A stretch of 64,000 nt of DNA. Source: Cellulosimicrobium arenosum. GTDB taxonomy: Bacteria > Actinomycetota > Actinomycetes > Actinomycetales > Cellulomonadaceae. Made by a program: the position numbers and the translations under genes. The stretch is taken from positions 110,911 through 174,910 of the forward strand of contig NZ_JACYHB010000008.1 in assembly GCF_014837295.1 (NCBI RefSeq). The letters are read 5' to 3'. The notes under the pieces are model-generated. The model ran no database searches. It was not told where the DNA came from and worked only from the letters and a program-made list of their open reading frames with translations. Below, one piece after another: positions 49,784-59,087 of the stretch (its first letter is position 1; every line of letters begins with the position of its first letter).

Positions 49784-50092
49784 TCAACCGCCGATGATCA
49801 CGGTCGGGCATCCGGGCCCGACGACGTTCCCCCCGTGGACGGTGGTGTCCCCGACCCGGGCGGCGGGCAGGCCCGAGACGAGGACGGTCACGCTCCCGAC
49901 GGCGATGCCGTTCGGTGCGGGGGACGCGCACACGACACCGACGCCGTTCGCCACGGCCAGCGGCCTGCCCCCCACGAGCACCGTGGGGACGGTCGCGCCG
50001 GGGGTGACGGGGCCGCCGACGTGGGGCTTGGGCCCGTCCGAGAGGGGGCAGACGACCTGGTCGCCCGCGCACGCGGCCGGTCCGGTGGGCAT
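49784..50092 (-). CDS. PAAR-domain spike-tip protein
   Basis: The protein has 102 residues. PAAR-type repeats are seen: GGPVTPGATVPTVLVGGRPLAVANGVG, NGIAVGSVTVLVSGLPAARVGD and HGGNVVGPGCPTVIIGG. PAAR proteins cap the spike of contractile injection machines and sharpen the tip. ATG 50092 overlaps the preceding gene stop (TGATG). Three of its four cysteines (C8, C15, C55, C95) are in the loop regions. It is a key marker that the region belongs to a contractile injection system. Confidence 0.8.
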   Translation of the reverse strand: MPTGPAACAGDQVVCPLSDGPKPHVGGPVTPGATVPTVLVGGRPLAVANGVGVVCASPAPNGIAVGSVTVLVSGLPAARVGDTTVHGGNVVGPGCPTVIIGG

Positions 50093-51471
50093 CAGGGTGC
50101 CGAGCCCGAGTCCGAGCCGCCGTCCGCGCTCTCCTTGCTGTCCTTGCCGGCCTTCTCGGCGTCGGGCGTGAACATGGTCCCGCCGAAGTACATGGACGTG
50201 TCGCACGCGTCCGGCGCCGGGTCCTCGCCCAGGGGAGCGCCCGGCTGGCGGCACGTGACCTCCATCGTCAGCACGGAGCCCTTCGCGAGCGTGATGGGCG
50301 ACTGGAAGTGGTAGTCGAGGTCGCGGAAGTTCTCGAGCGCGAAGTCGAGGAGCTCGTCGTCGTCCTGCGAGATGGTGAGGCGGCCGAAGTCTCCCTGCGG
50401 GTTGCTGAGGATGACGTCGTCGATCGTGAGCGTCGACTTCTCCGGGACCTCGAAGGTCACCGAGTCCGTCTCCCCGGCACCCGGCTGCGAGTCGAGCCGC
50501 TGGCGCACCGGTACCGACGTGCCCGACGGCGGGACGAACTCGGCGACCGCGTCCTCGGTGTCGGAGAGCGTCGTCCCGGCCTCGGTCGCCGCGACGTTCG
50601 CGTCCGACGCCGCCCCGGACGCCTCCTGGGCCGCGCTGGACGCCTCCTTCGCCGCCTCCTGGGCCTCCTCGGCCGCCTCCTGTGCCTGCGTCAGGTCGTC
50701 GCCGACGGCCTCCTTCGCGGCGGACGTGATCGCGGGCTTGAGCAGCGTGAACCACAGCACGACGAGCAGCACGAGCAGCGCGAGCAGGGCCAGCAGCGCC
50801 TTGAGGAACCACTTGGGCAGCAGCGCCGTCTGCACGTGCGTGCCGTCGAGCGTGACGGGGACCGAGTTGTCCGCCTCCACCTGGACGACGAACGGCAGGG
50901 TCTTGTCCGCGCCGCGCCAGAACGTCTTGCGCGGGCGGACCTTCACGTCCGTGAACGAGGCGGTGCCGGGCGCCACGGTGAGCAGCGGTTCCTTGACCGT
51001 GAACACGAGGTCGTCGGTGCCGTCCGCGCAGGCCAGGATGACGGACATCGGGGTGTTGCCCCGGTTGTCGACGGCGACCTGGTGCTTGGCGCCGCGCCGC
51101 CCGTGCGTCGTGCGCGGGACGAGCTCGGCGGTGGTGTCGAGGAACGGCAGCACCTCGACGACGCCCTCGGGGACCACGGCCTCGTCGGGGTGCTCGAGCG
51201 GGATGACGCGGATCCCGAACTGCAGCTCGCCCGCGGGGACCTCGGCGTTGCGCGGCGGACGGAACGTCAGCGTCGCCGTCGTCGCCGTCTCGGGGTAGAG
51301 GCCCTCGATCATGGCGGGCTCGACCACCGTCCAGCCGGCCGGCACACCGAGGACCTCGAGGCGGTACGCCTCGACGATCGTCCCCGTGTTGCGCACGGTC
51401 AGCGGGACGGTGACCTCCTCGCCCGGGATGAGCGCGATGCTCGTCGCGTCCAGGGTCGCCAACGTTCCCAT
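50092..51471 (-). CDS. Ig-like/membrane/coiled-coil protein of injection-system locus
   Basis: The protein has 459 residues from ATG 51471. Two N-terminal Ig-like (NPCBM/COG1470-type) domains: IALIPGEEVTVPLTVRNTGTIVEAYRLEV and HQVAVDNRGNTPMSVIL. One transmembrane helix (~220-245, LKALLALLALLVLLVVLWF) is followed by an Ala/Glu coiled coil (DDLTQAQEAAEEAQEAAKEA...), then a beta domain (DSVTFEVPEKSTLTIDDVIL) and an acidic tail. Similar proteins, named 'hydrolytic protein' in streptomycete annotations, occur in contractile-injection loci. With cytoplasmic Ig-like domains and an external coil it could link the machine to the membrane; topology and role are inferences. Confidence 0.65.
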   Translation of the reverse strand: MGTLATLDATSIALIPGEEVTVPLTVRNTGTIVEAYRLEVLGVPAGWTVVEPAMIEGLYPETATTATLTFRPPRNAEVPAGELQFGIRVIPLEHPDEAVVPEGVVEVLPFLDTTAELVPRTTHGRRGAKHQVAVDNRGNTPMSVILACADGTDDLVFTVKEPLLTVAPGTASFTDVKVRPRKTFWRGADKTLPFVVQVEADNSVPVTLDGTHVQTALLPKWFLKALLALLALLVLLVVLWFTLLKPAITSAAKEAVGDDLTQAQEAAEEAQEAAKEASSAAQEASGAASDANVAATEAGTTLSDTEDAVAEFVPPSGTSVPVRQRLDSQPGAGETDSVTFEVPEKSTLTIDDVILSNPQGDFGRLTISQDDDELLDFALENFRDLDYHFQSPITLAKGSVLTMEVTCRQPGAPLGEDPAPDACDTSMYFGGTMFTPDAEKAGKDSKESADGGSDSGSAP

Positions 51472-51478
51472 GCGCCTG

Positions 51479-51484
51479 ACGCTA
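51479..51484 (-). promoter_or_regulatory. -10 box of leaderless promoter, Ig-like membrane protein gene
   Basis: TAGCGT on the minus strand lies 7 nt before ATG 51471, so the two-gene minus-strand operon starts here, divergent from the LuxR gene. Confidence 0.45.
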
Positions 51485-51647
51485 GGGCGGGCACCGCGCG
51501 CCGGGCAGCGGCGCCGGGGCGGCCGATCGGGCACCTGTCCTGCCCGTTGAGTCCTTGATGAGTGCACGGAGAGCGGCCTGTGGAGACTGATCCTCCCGGG
51601 CTGACGACGACCCGGGCGGGGTGCGACGACTGCAGGGAGCAAGGGCG

Positions 51648-52274
51648 ATGGAACGAGTCACGGTGTCGGTCAGTGCGCAGGACGCGATCTCGGAGGCGGG
51701 GGTCGTCAGTGCGCTGCGGCCGCGCCCCGAGGTGCGGGTCCTGGGGCAGGGGGAGGATCTGCGCGACGCGCAGGTCGCGGTGGTGGTCGCGGACCAGCTG
51801 GACGACGATGCGGTGCGCCTCGTCCGCACGGTCCAGCGCAACGGGGGCGGACGGTCGGTGCTCGTCGCGGGCCGGCTGGACGAGAAGGACGTCGTCGCCG
51901 CGGTCGAGGCGGGCGTCGTCGGCATGGTGCGGCGGTGCGAGGCGACGCCGGACCGCCTGGTCACGGTCATCCGTGGCGCCGCCGGCGGGGAGGGGAACCT
52001 GCCGCCCGACCTGCTGGGCAAGCTGCTCGGCCAGGTGGGCTCGCTCCAGCGGCAGGTGCTGCAACCCCGCGGGATCACCTTCACGGGGCTCGCGCTCCGC
52101 GAGGTCGAGGTCCTGCGGCTCATCGCCGACGGGTGCGACACCGCCGAGGTCGCGCGCCACCTCGCGTACTCCGAGCGCACGGTCAAGAACGTCCTGCACG
52201 ACATCACGTCCCGGCTCCAGCTGCGCAACCGCGTCCACGCCGTCGCGTACGCCCTGCGGGAAGGCCTCATCTGA
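51648..52274 (+). CDS. LuxR-type response regulator-like transcription factor
   Basis: The protein has 208 residues from ATG 51648. The N-terminal ~120 residues look like a degenerate receiver domain (VAVVVADQLDDDAVRLVRTV, LVAGRLDEKDVVAAVEAGVVGMVRRCEA) with no clear phospho-acceptor Asp pocket. The C-terminal HTH_LuxR (~145-205) reads LREVEVLRLIADGCDTAEVARHLAYSERTVKNVLHDI. Regulators of this type head actinobacterial contractile-injection clusters. It probably controls the divergent and downstream genes of this locus; an inference from position. Confidence 0.85.
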   Translation: MERVTVSVSAQDAISEAGVVSALRPRPEVRVLGQGEDLRDAQVAVVVADQLDDDAVRLVRTVQRNGGGRSVLVAGRLDEKDVVAAVEAGVVGMVRRCEATPDRLVTVIRGAAGGEGNLPPDLLGKLLGQVGSLQRQVLQPRGITFTGLALREVEVLRLIADGCDTAEVARHLAYSERTVKNVLHDITSRLQLRNRVHAVAYALREGLI

Positions 52275-52433
52275 CCGCCACGGGGCGGCCGGACGGCTCG
52301 TCCGGGCCGGCTCTGCCCTTTCGGGTACCCGGGACTGCACGTTCTGCGGGACCACGACAGGTGCCACGGCGGGCGGCCGCAGTGCAGCGTGAGCCGAGAG
52401 TGCGGTCACGTGAGGCGGTTCGGGAGGTGAGCG

Positions 52434-55400
52434 GTGGAGAAGGTCGGGACGGGGCTCGGGCTGCTCGCCGTCGTCGGGCTCCTGGTCGGCGGCGCCCTGA
52501 TCGTGCCCGACGACGCGGCCGGGGCGACCCGTCCGCCCGACCTCCCGTCGCCCGCCGCCCAGGAACCACGTGTCGCGTTCAGCCTGGACCGGGACGAGGT
52601 CGCCCAGGTCGACCTGGACTTCTCCCTGGACGTCAACGGGAGCGCCGGGTACGTCCTCGACGGCGTCGAGCTCACCGATCTGCAGGTCGGTGAGACGGGC
52701 CGGGCACACGAGGGAGAGACGTCGTCGGTCGTGCCCGACGGCGGGTCGGACGAGTACCAGCAGGCGTATGCGCTGGTGAGCGCCCGGGGAGCGAACGAGG
52801 ACGTCGACGTGTACGTCCGACTGCTCCCGGCCGGCGCGCCCGAAGACCTGCCCGAGGACCAGTGGGAGACCGTCCGGGTGACGTGCGACGACGCGCAGGA
52901 GAGCCACCCGGTGCTCACTGCCGACCTGACCCAGGTCGCCTACTCGACCGACGTCTCGGGCGACTGGGAGGTCGTGGTCGCCCCGGTAGGGGAGCGGTGC
53001 GCCGGTGACGACGCCGTCTCGCCCGCCCCCGACCCGGACGCGGACGACCTGTGGCCGGCCTGGGGACCGGACGACGCCAGCGTCTTCTTCTCCAGCACCC
53101 GGGACGACCCGCTCGGCGACATCTACGCCGTCCGGCTCGAGACGGGTGGCGCCACGACCGCGTCCGCTGCGGTCGCCTCCCCCCCGATCGTCACGACCGC
53201 CTACACCGCGTCCGCGTCGGCCGCCGTCGTCGTACCCGACGGGCCGGTGGAACGGCTCACGGACGACCCGGGCGCGGACACGATGCCGACCGTCCTCATG
53301 GACGCGCAGCAGGAGCCTCTGGTCCTGTTCACGACGACACGGTTCCGTGCCGAGGGGTCGGTCGCGACGTTCGAGCTGGGCTACTACTGGAGCGAGGGTG
53401 ACTCGGCCGGCACGGTCACCGTGCACGACCCGTGGAGCGACGCGCCCGACGGAGCGGGACCGGACGTCGGCAGCGAGCCGACGGCGCGCCTCGTCGACCT
53501 CGACGACGGCGGCAGCGGCATCCTGGTCGCGTACACGGTGCCCGATGAGGAATCGGCCGAGCCGGCGGTGTGGGTCGCGTACCTGAGGGTGAGGTTCGGC
53601 GAGCCCTCCGCAAGCGTCGCCTGGGCGATCCCGTCGGTGGCCGGGGTCTCGCACCCCGACTGGGCGACGGTCCGGGCGATGCAGGGTGGGTTCTACTCCG
53701 ACGAGGAGACCGAGCCCGGCAGCGCGCGCCTGCGGTTCACGCAGCGGTCCGGGGCACGGGACGTCGCGGACGGTGCCACCGCCGGCGGAGCCGGTCCGAC
53801 GGACGTACGCGTCCTGACGGACCGGCCGGCCACCGAGGACCACCTCGACGACTCCGCGCCCGCGTACTCGCCGGACGGCACGCGGGTCGCCTTCAGCGCC
53901 CTGCTCCCCTCGGACTACCCGCAGGACTCGGAGGCACAGATCCGTGACATCGCCGTCGTCGAACCCTCGACGGGTGCGGTCTCGACCCTCGTCCCCATGG
54001 ACCTGTACGGCCTGCACAACCCGGACTGGTCGCCGGACGGCGCGCGTGTCGCATACTCGGGGCTGAGCGGTTCCCAGGAGCGCATCGGTGTCGGGTGGGT
54101 GGACGTCGGTACGGGTGCCACGGACTGGACCCCGGACGACGGCGGGGGGCCGTGGACGCCGCTGCACCCGTCGTGGGCGCCCGACGGCGAGAGGCTCGTC
54201 GCGGAGGCCGGGAGCGTCGACGACGACGACCGGACGCCGTACCTCGGGGTCCTCGACGTCGACGCCCGCACCTGGACGCCGCTGACCATGGAGGTGGTGG
54301 ACGACTGCTACCGACCCTACGAGGAGTACAGCTGCCCCACGGCCGAGGCGTGGGTGCGAGGTCGTGACCCGGCCTGGTCCCCGGACGGGTCGCAGATCGC
54401 GGTGGCGGGACTCCGGCTGGTCTCGCCCGAGTCCGAGGACGAGCTCGGTCCCGAGCCGTTCGCGCTCGACGTGGCGCCCGGTGGCATCTCGGTGATCGAC
54501 GTCGCACCCGGCGTGGCGACCGGCACCGCGCCGGCGGACGGCACCCCCGCCGTCGTGGGTGTCCAGGCGGCGACAGGCTTCGACCGGTCGGCGCAGATCC
54601 GCACGACACAGCCCGACGTCGTGCCGACCCCCGATCCGGACGACCCGACCGAGGAGCCCACGCCCGACCCGGACCCGGAGCAGGTCGCGACGCCCAGCCG
54701 CGCGCGCATCGCCTGGTCCGACGGGCCCGCCTGGTCGCCCGACGGCGCAGAGATCGTGTTCAGCGGCCAGCCGGCAGGGCGACCCGACGACCGCGACCTG
54801 TACGCGGTCGCACCCGACGGGACGGGCCTGCGCGTCGTCGTCGACAGTGCGGGACCGCTCACCGACCCCGACGTGCAGCCGGTCGGGGACCTCGCCCTGG
54901 ACCTGACCGCAGACCCGGCACGCCTGGACGTGGACGGGACCTCCGCGGTCGCGGCGACCGTCGCCAACGAGGGGACCATCCCTGCTGCGCCGACCGTGGT
55001 CCTCGCACTGCCGGCCGGGCTGCGCGCCGGCGACCTCCCGTCCGGGTGCACCGCCGAGTCCGGGACCACGCCCGGCACGTCCCTCGTCACGTGCCCGGCG
55101 ACGCAGCCCCTGGCGCCGGGAGACGAGCTCACCACGGTCGTGCCGGTGGTCGCCGAGGTGTCCGGCTCGTTCGACGTCGCGGGCGCCGTCACCAACCCGG
55201 GCGCGGAGGACGACGTGGACGACAACGTCGACGAGACCTCGTTGCAGGTGGACGGACCGGTCCCGCCACCTCCTCCTCCTCCCCCGGTCCCGGTTCCGGT
55301 GCCAGGGGGTGAGGCCGCGCTCGAGATCGACATCGGCGTCTCCGCGGAGCGCGCCTGGGTGGGCGGGCACGGCGTGGACGTGACGGTCACGCTGCGGAAC

Positions 55401-56363
55401 ACGGGCGACGCGACCGCGACCGACCTCGTGCTCGCGTCCACCTACCCGCCGGGGCTCGCGCCGTCGGGCATCCCCGAGCCACCATCAGGCACTGCGCCGT
55501 CCGACGCCGCGGCGTCGGGCGGCGAGTCCCCGGACGATCCGGTCTCGGACGGCCCGACGACGGATGGACCCGGCGCGGACGGCCTGGCGACGGAAGGGCC
55601 CGCCGCGACCGACGACTGCCTGGGCGGCTGGGGAACGTGCCCGCTCGACGACCTCCCGCCCGGGGGCGAGCTCGTGGTGTCCTCGACGCTCGAGCCGGTC
55701 GGTCCGGCCGGGACCGGCACGGTCGACGCGAGCGTCACCGGCCGTACGGTCCCGGTCGTGACTCTCGGCGGACTCCTCGGGGACGCAGCGACCGGTGGCC
55801 CCCTCGAACCGGACGAGCCGCTGACGGGAGAGGCAGCGGTCGACGTCGAGGTCGTCCAGCCCTGGCTGCGGATCCTGCCGGACGTGGCCTCGCCCGGCGA
55901 CGTCGTGCTCGCCTACGGCGAGGACTTCCCGCCGGGTGAGGACGCGATGCTGACCTGGTCGGACGGCATCACGTCGGCCCCCGGCCCGTACCCCGTGAAC
56001 GAGGACGGGCGCCTGAGCGTCCCGGTGCTCGTCGTGCGCAACGACCTGCGCGGCAACCGGTGGCTGCGCGTGACGAGCGGGCCACCGCCCGCCATGACGA
56101 CGCCCCGCGTGGTGGACGCCTCGACGTCGGACCTGGAGGCGGACCCGGACGCGGAGCCCGTCCCGCCGTGCCCGGAACCACCCGCGGCGCCGCCAGACCC
56201 GGACGCCACCGACGTCACCGACCCCACCGACCTCACCGATCTCACCGACCAGACAGCTGCCGCCGACGCGGGGTCCGCGGACCTCGCCTGGTGCGAGGTC
56301 GACGGCGCCACGCTCGTCGTGACCCCGACCGTCTCGGTCCCCGAGACGTTGGAACGGAGATGA
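52434..56363 (+). CDS. large exported protein: PD40/TolB-like propeller plus CARDB/DUF11-like repeats
   Basis: The protein has 1309 residues from GTG 52434 with GGGAGG upstream. The hydrophobic N-terminus (~1-31) is a signal peptide or anchor. At least five PD40 units with the core (W/Y)SPDG occur (near residues 479, 533, 582, 648 and 769), forming a beta-propeller. Then come a CARDB/DUF11-like Ig repeat (~815-945), a Pro-rich spacer (PPPPPPPP) and a second such repeat (~960-1010), interrupted by an Asp/Gly/Pro-rich tract. The final domain (~1140-1225) is WLRILPDVASPGDVVLAYGEDFPP. There is no catalytic motif. It is 4 nt from the DUF4255 gene, so it belongs to the same operon. Possibly an external receptor or anchor. 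Confidence 0.7.
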   Translation: MEKVGTGLGLLAVVGLLVGGALIVPDDAAGATRPPDLPSPAAQEPRVAFSLDRDEVAQVDLDFSLDVNGSAGYVLDGVELTDLQVGETGRAHEGETSSVVPDGGSDEYQQAYALVSARGANEDVDVYVRLLPAGAPEDLPEDQWETVRVTCDDAQESHPVLTADLTQVAYSTDVSGDWEVVVAPVGERCAGDDAVSPAPDPDADDLWPAWGPDDASVFFSSTRDDPLGDIYAVRLETGGATTASAAVASPPIVTTAYTASASAAVVVPDGPVERLTDDPGADTMPTVLMDAQQEPLVLFTTTRFRAEGSVATFELGYYWSEGDSAGTVTVHDPWSDAPDGAGPDVGSEPTARLVDLDDGGSGILVAYTVPDEESAEPAVWVAYLRVRFGEPSASVAWAIPSVAGVSHPDWATVRAMQGGFYSDEETEPGSARLRFTQRSGARDVADGATAGGAGPTDVRVLTDRPATEDHLDDSAPAYSPDGTRVAFSALLPSDYPQDSEAQIRDIAVVEPSTGAVSTLVPMDLYGLHNPDWSPDGARVAYSGLSGSQERIGVGWVDVGTGATDWTPDDGGGPWTPLHPSWAPDGERLVAEAGSVDDDDRTPYLGVLDVDARTWTPLTMEVVDDCYRPYEEYSCPTAEAWVRGRDPAWSPDGSQIAVAGLRLVSPESEDELGPEPFALDVAPGGISVIDVAPGVATGTAPADGTPAVVGVQAATGFDRSAQIRTTQPDVVPTPDPDDPTEEPTPDPDPEQVATPSRARIAWSDGPAWSPDGAEIVFSGQPAGRPDDRDLYAVAPDGTGLRVVVDSAGPLTDPDVQPVGDLALDLTADPARLDVDGTSAVAATVANEGTIPAAPTVVLALPAGLRAGDLPSGCTAESGTTPGTSLVTCPATQPLAPGDELTTVVPVVAEVSGSFDVAGAVTNPGAEDDVDDNVDETSLQVDGPVPPPPPPPPVPVPVPGGEAALEIDIGVSAERAWVGGHGVDVTVTLRNTGDATATDLVLASTYPPGLAPSGIPEPPSGTAPSDAAASGGESPDDPVSDGPTTDGPGADGLATEGPAATDDCLGGWGTCPLDDLPPGGELVVSSTLEPVGPAGTGTVDASVTGRTVPVVTLGGLLGDAATGGPLEPDEPLTGEAAVDVEVVQPWLRILPDVASPGDVVLAYGEDFPPGEDAMLTWSDGITSAPGPYPVNEDGRLSVPVLVVRNDLRGNRWLRVTSGPPPAMTTPRVVDASTSDLEADPDAEPVPPCPEPPAAPPDPDATDVTDPTDLTDLTDQTAAADAGSADLAWCEVDGATLVVTPTVSVPETLERR

Positions 56364-56367
56364 GCGC

Positions 56368-57051
56368 ATGATCACCGAGGTCGACGACGCGCTGCGCGCC
56401 CTGGTGCGCGAGGCGCTCGGCGAGGTCGAGGTCGCGTTCGACGCGCCCACGAAGGACTGGGCCGCGCGCCGCAACGCCCCGACGGTCGACGTCTACCTCT
56501 ACGACGTGCGCGAGGACGTGAAGCGTCGTAGCCACGGCACGATCGAGCGGCGGGCCGAGGACGGCACCGTCTCCGCCCGCAGCGATCCGCCCCGCCACTT
56601 CCGGCTGTCCTATCTGGTCACCGCATGGACGCAGCGTCCCGAGGACGAGCACCGGCTCCTCGACACCGTGCTGCAGACGCTCATGAGCCTCGACGCGCTG
56701 CCCCGGGAGCACCTCGTGGGCAGCCTGGCCGAGGTCGGCGCCGACGTTCCGCTGACCGCAGGGATGCCCCCGGCGGAGGACCGCAGCGTCACCGACGTGT
56801 GGACCTCGCTCGGCGGGGAGCTCAAGCCGTCGGTCGAGGTCGCGGTGACCGCGCCGTTGCTGCGCAGGACGCGGCGCGAGCTCGGCCCGCCCGTGCGCGA
56901 GGAGCTGCTCCTCGGCGCCCGCTCCACCACCGGCGACGCGGTCGACGACGAGCGCCGCCGGCACCGGGCACCCGCCGCGGCCGACCGCCCGGCCCCCGCT
57001 GCGCCGCCGGCCGGGACCTCCCGGCCGCCCCGGGCGAGGAAGCGGTCATGA
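56368..57051 (+). CDS. DUF4255 protein (Pvc16/Afp16-like sheath-terminator homologue)
   Basis: The protein has 227 residues. The family core is ITEVDDALRALVREALG at the start, then NAPTVDVYLYDVREDVKRRS and a central RHFRLSYLVTAWTQRPEDEHRLLDTVL with LGGELKPSVEVAVTAPLL. DUF4255 proteins cap the tube and sheath of extracellular contractile injection systems. The C-terminal ~45 residues are disordered and Arg/Pro/Ala-rich. ATGA overlap with the ATPase gene. Confidence 0.85.
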   Translation: MITEVDDALRALVREALGEVEVAFDAPTKDWAARRNAPTVDVYLYDVREDVKRRSHGTIERRAEDGTVSARSDPPRHFRLSYLVTAWTQRPEDEHRLLDTVLQTLMSLDALPREHLVGSLAEVGADVPLTAGMPPAEDRSVTDVWTSLGGELKPSVEVAVTAPLLRRTRRELGPPVREELLLGARSTTGDAVDDERRRHRAPAAADRPAPAAPPAGTSRPPRARKRS

Positions 57052-59087
57052 CGGACGCGAGCGTCGCTCACCTCCTCGGCCGCCTCGACGTCCTCGAGGA
57101 GCGCGTGCGCGCGCTCGTCGCCCGACGCCGCGTGGGCGACCCGACCGCCGACGACCCGTTCCGCGGCCTGTACCTGACCGACGCCGCGGTCGACCACCTC
57201 TTGGGCGGGCCCGCACCAGGTGCCGACCTCGTCGTCGCCGCGGACCGGCTCTCGGCCGTCGAGCGGGCCGCGGACGCGGCCGAGGGGAGCGGCGCGCGCG
57301 TCCGCCTGCGCTCGCTCGCCCGCGCGTTCGACCTCACTGACCTCGACACCGAGCTCCTGCTCGTCGCGCTCGCGGGTGAGATCGACCACCGGTTCGAGCA
57401 GCTCTTCGGCTACCTCAACGACGACGTGTCGCGCCACCGGCCCTCGGTCGGGACGGCGTTCGCGCTCTGCGGGGTCCCGCTCGCGATGGCGCCCGCGCGG
57501 CACCGGCTCACGCACGGGCCGCTGGTCCGCAGCGGGCTGGTCGTCGTCGAGGACCTCGACCGGCCGCTGCCGGGCAGGGCGCTACGGGTCCCGGACCGCG
57601 TCGTCGGGCACCTGCTGGGCGACGACGCGCCGGACCCGGCGCTCGCGGACGCCCTCACGGACCTCGTGCCGGTGGAGTCCGACGACGCCGCACGCCTGCG
57701 CCGGGTGCTCGACGCCGGGGTGCGCCTGGTGTACGTGCGCCAGCCGTCCACAGGGTCGGGCGCGTCCGCCGCGGTCGCAGCGCTGAGCGCGACGGGGCGC
57801 GACGTCGTCGGGCTGGACCTGCGGCGCGTCGGCAGCGACCCGGTCGGCCTGGTCGGTGCCGCGGTCCGGGAGTCGTGCCTGCGGGACGCCGGGCTGGTCG
57901 CCGGGCCGCTGGACGCCGTGCTCGGGTCCGAGGGCGTCGTGGCGGAGCTGACCGAGGGCGTGGGCGTGACCGTGCTCGTGGGGGAGCGCGCGTGGGACCC
58001 GGACTGGTCGCGCGCGGCGCCCCTGCTCCTGGACGCGGACGAGGGCACGACGGCGCAGCGGGCGGCCCTGTGGGGGGCCGCCCTCGGGGACGTGGCGGGG
58101 GACGTCGACCTCGACGACGTGACGGCGGCGTTCCGGCTACGGCCCGAGCAGGTGGTGCGGGCGGCGCGGGCCGCCGGTGCGCAGGCCGTGCTGCGGCCCG
58201 ACGGCCGGGTGTCGGCCGACGACGTGCGCCGCGGTGCGCGGGCGGAGAACGGGGGCGCGCTCGACCGGCTCGCGCGACGGGTGGAACCGGCAGTCGGGTG
58301 GGACGACCTCGTGCTCGCCGGCCCCGCGCTGCGGGCGCTGCGCGAGGTGTCGCAGCGCGCGCGGTACCGCGACAGGGTGCTCGGCGACTGGGCGATGCGC
58401 CCCGGCGGTGCGCGCGGCCGGGGCGTCGCGGCGCTCTTCGCGGGCGGGTCCGGTACCGGGAAGACGATGTCGGCCGAGGTCGTGGCGCACGACCTCGGTC
58501 TCGAGCTCTACGTCGTGGACCTCGCGGCGGTCGTCGACAAGTACGTCGGCGAGACGGAGAAGAATCTCGAACGGATCTTCACCGGCGCGGCCGGCGTCAA
58601 CGCGGTGCTGCTGTTCGACGAGGCCGACGCGGTGTTCGGCAAGCGCACCGGCGTCCAGGACGCGCACGACCGCTACGCCAACATCGAGAGCGCCTACCTG
58701 CTGCAGCGCATGGAGACGTTCGACGGCCTCGTGATTCTCTCGACCAACCTGCGCGCCAACATCGACGAGGCGTTCACACGGCGCCTCGACGTGGTCGTGG
58801 ACTTCCCCGTGCCCGACGACGACGCCCGTCGCCTCCTGTGGGACCGGTGCCTCGGCACCGTGGTGCCGCGTGCGGACGACCTCGACCTCGACTTCTGCGC
58901 CAAGGCGTTCGAGCTCGCGGGCGGGGGCATCCGGTCCGCCGCCGTGAGCGCCGCGTACCTCGCGGCCGCCGACGCCGGGGTCGTCGAGATGCGGCACCTT
59001 GTCACCGCGGTGCACCGCGAGTACCGCAAGCTCGGGCGGCTGACCCAGCCGGGCGAGTTCGGACCGTACTGGGAGCTGGTGGAGTGA
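57048..59087 (+). CDS. AAA+ ATPase of contractile injection systems (Pvc15/Afp15-like)
   Basis: The protein has 679 residues from ATG 57048. The N-terminal ~400 residues are helical and form a degenerate ATPase-like half. The C-terminal AAA+ module is intact: Walker A AGGSGTGKTMSAEVV (~465-480), Walker B NAVLLFDEADAVFGKRT (~520-536), sensor 1 LVILSTNLRANIDEAF and arginine finger region FTRRLDVVVDFPVP. This ATPase family is found with PVC/Afp/MAC-type machines and may help load cargo or assemble the particle. TGATG overlap with the following gene. Confidence 0.88.
   Translation: MTDASVAHLLGRLDVLEERVRALVARRRVGDPTADDPFRGLYLTDAAVDHLLGGPAPGADLVVAADRLSAVERAADAAEGSGARVRLRSLARAFDLTDLDTELLLVALAGEIDHRFEQLFGYLNDDVSRHRPSVGTAFALCGVPLAMAPARHRLTHGPLVRSGLVVVEDLDRPLPGRALRVPDRVVGHLLGDDAPDPALADALTDLVPVESDDAARLRRVLDAGVRLVYVRQPSTGSGASAAVAALSATGRDVVGLDLRRVGSDPVGLVGAAVRESCLRDAGLVAGPLDAVLGSEGVVAELTEGVGVTVLVGERAWDPDWSRAAPLLLDADEGTTAQRAALWGAALGDVAGDVDLDDVTAAFRLRPEQVVRAARAAGAQAVLRPDGRVSADDVRRGARAENGGALDRLARRVEPAVGWDDLVLAGPALRALREVSQRARYRDRVLGDWAMRPGGARGRGVAALFAGGSGTGKTMSAEVVAHDLGLELYVVDLAAVVDKYVGETEKNLERIFTGAAGVNAVLLFDEADAVFGKRTGVQDAHDRYANIESAYLLQRMETFDGLVILSTNLRANIDEAFTRRLDVVVDFPVPDDDARRLLWDRCLGTVVPRADDLDLDFCAKAFELAGGGIRSAAVSAAYLAAADAGVVEMRHLVTAVHREYRKLGRLTQPGEFGPYWELVE

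Noticed and set aside
51399..55370. 1323-residue minus-strand open frame over the LuxR and exported propeller genes
   Set aside because: It has no motifs and Arg/Val/Asp-rich composition, while the plus-strand genes have clear domains.
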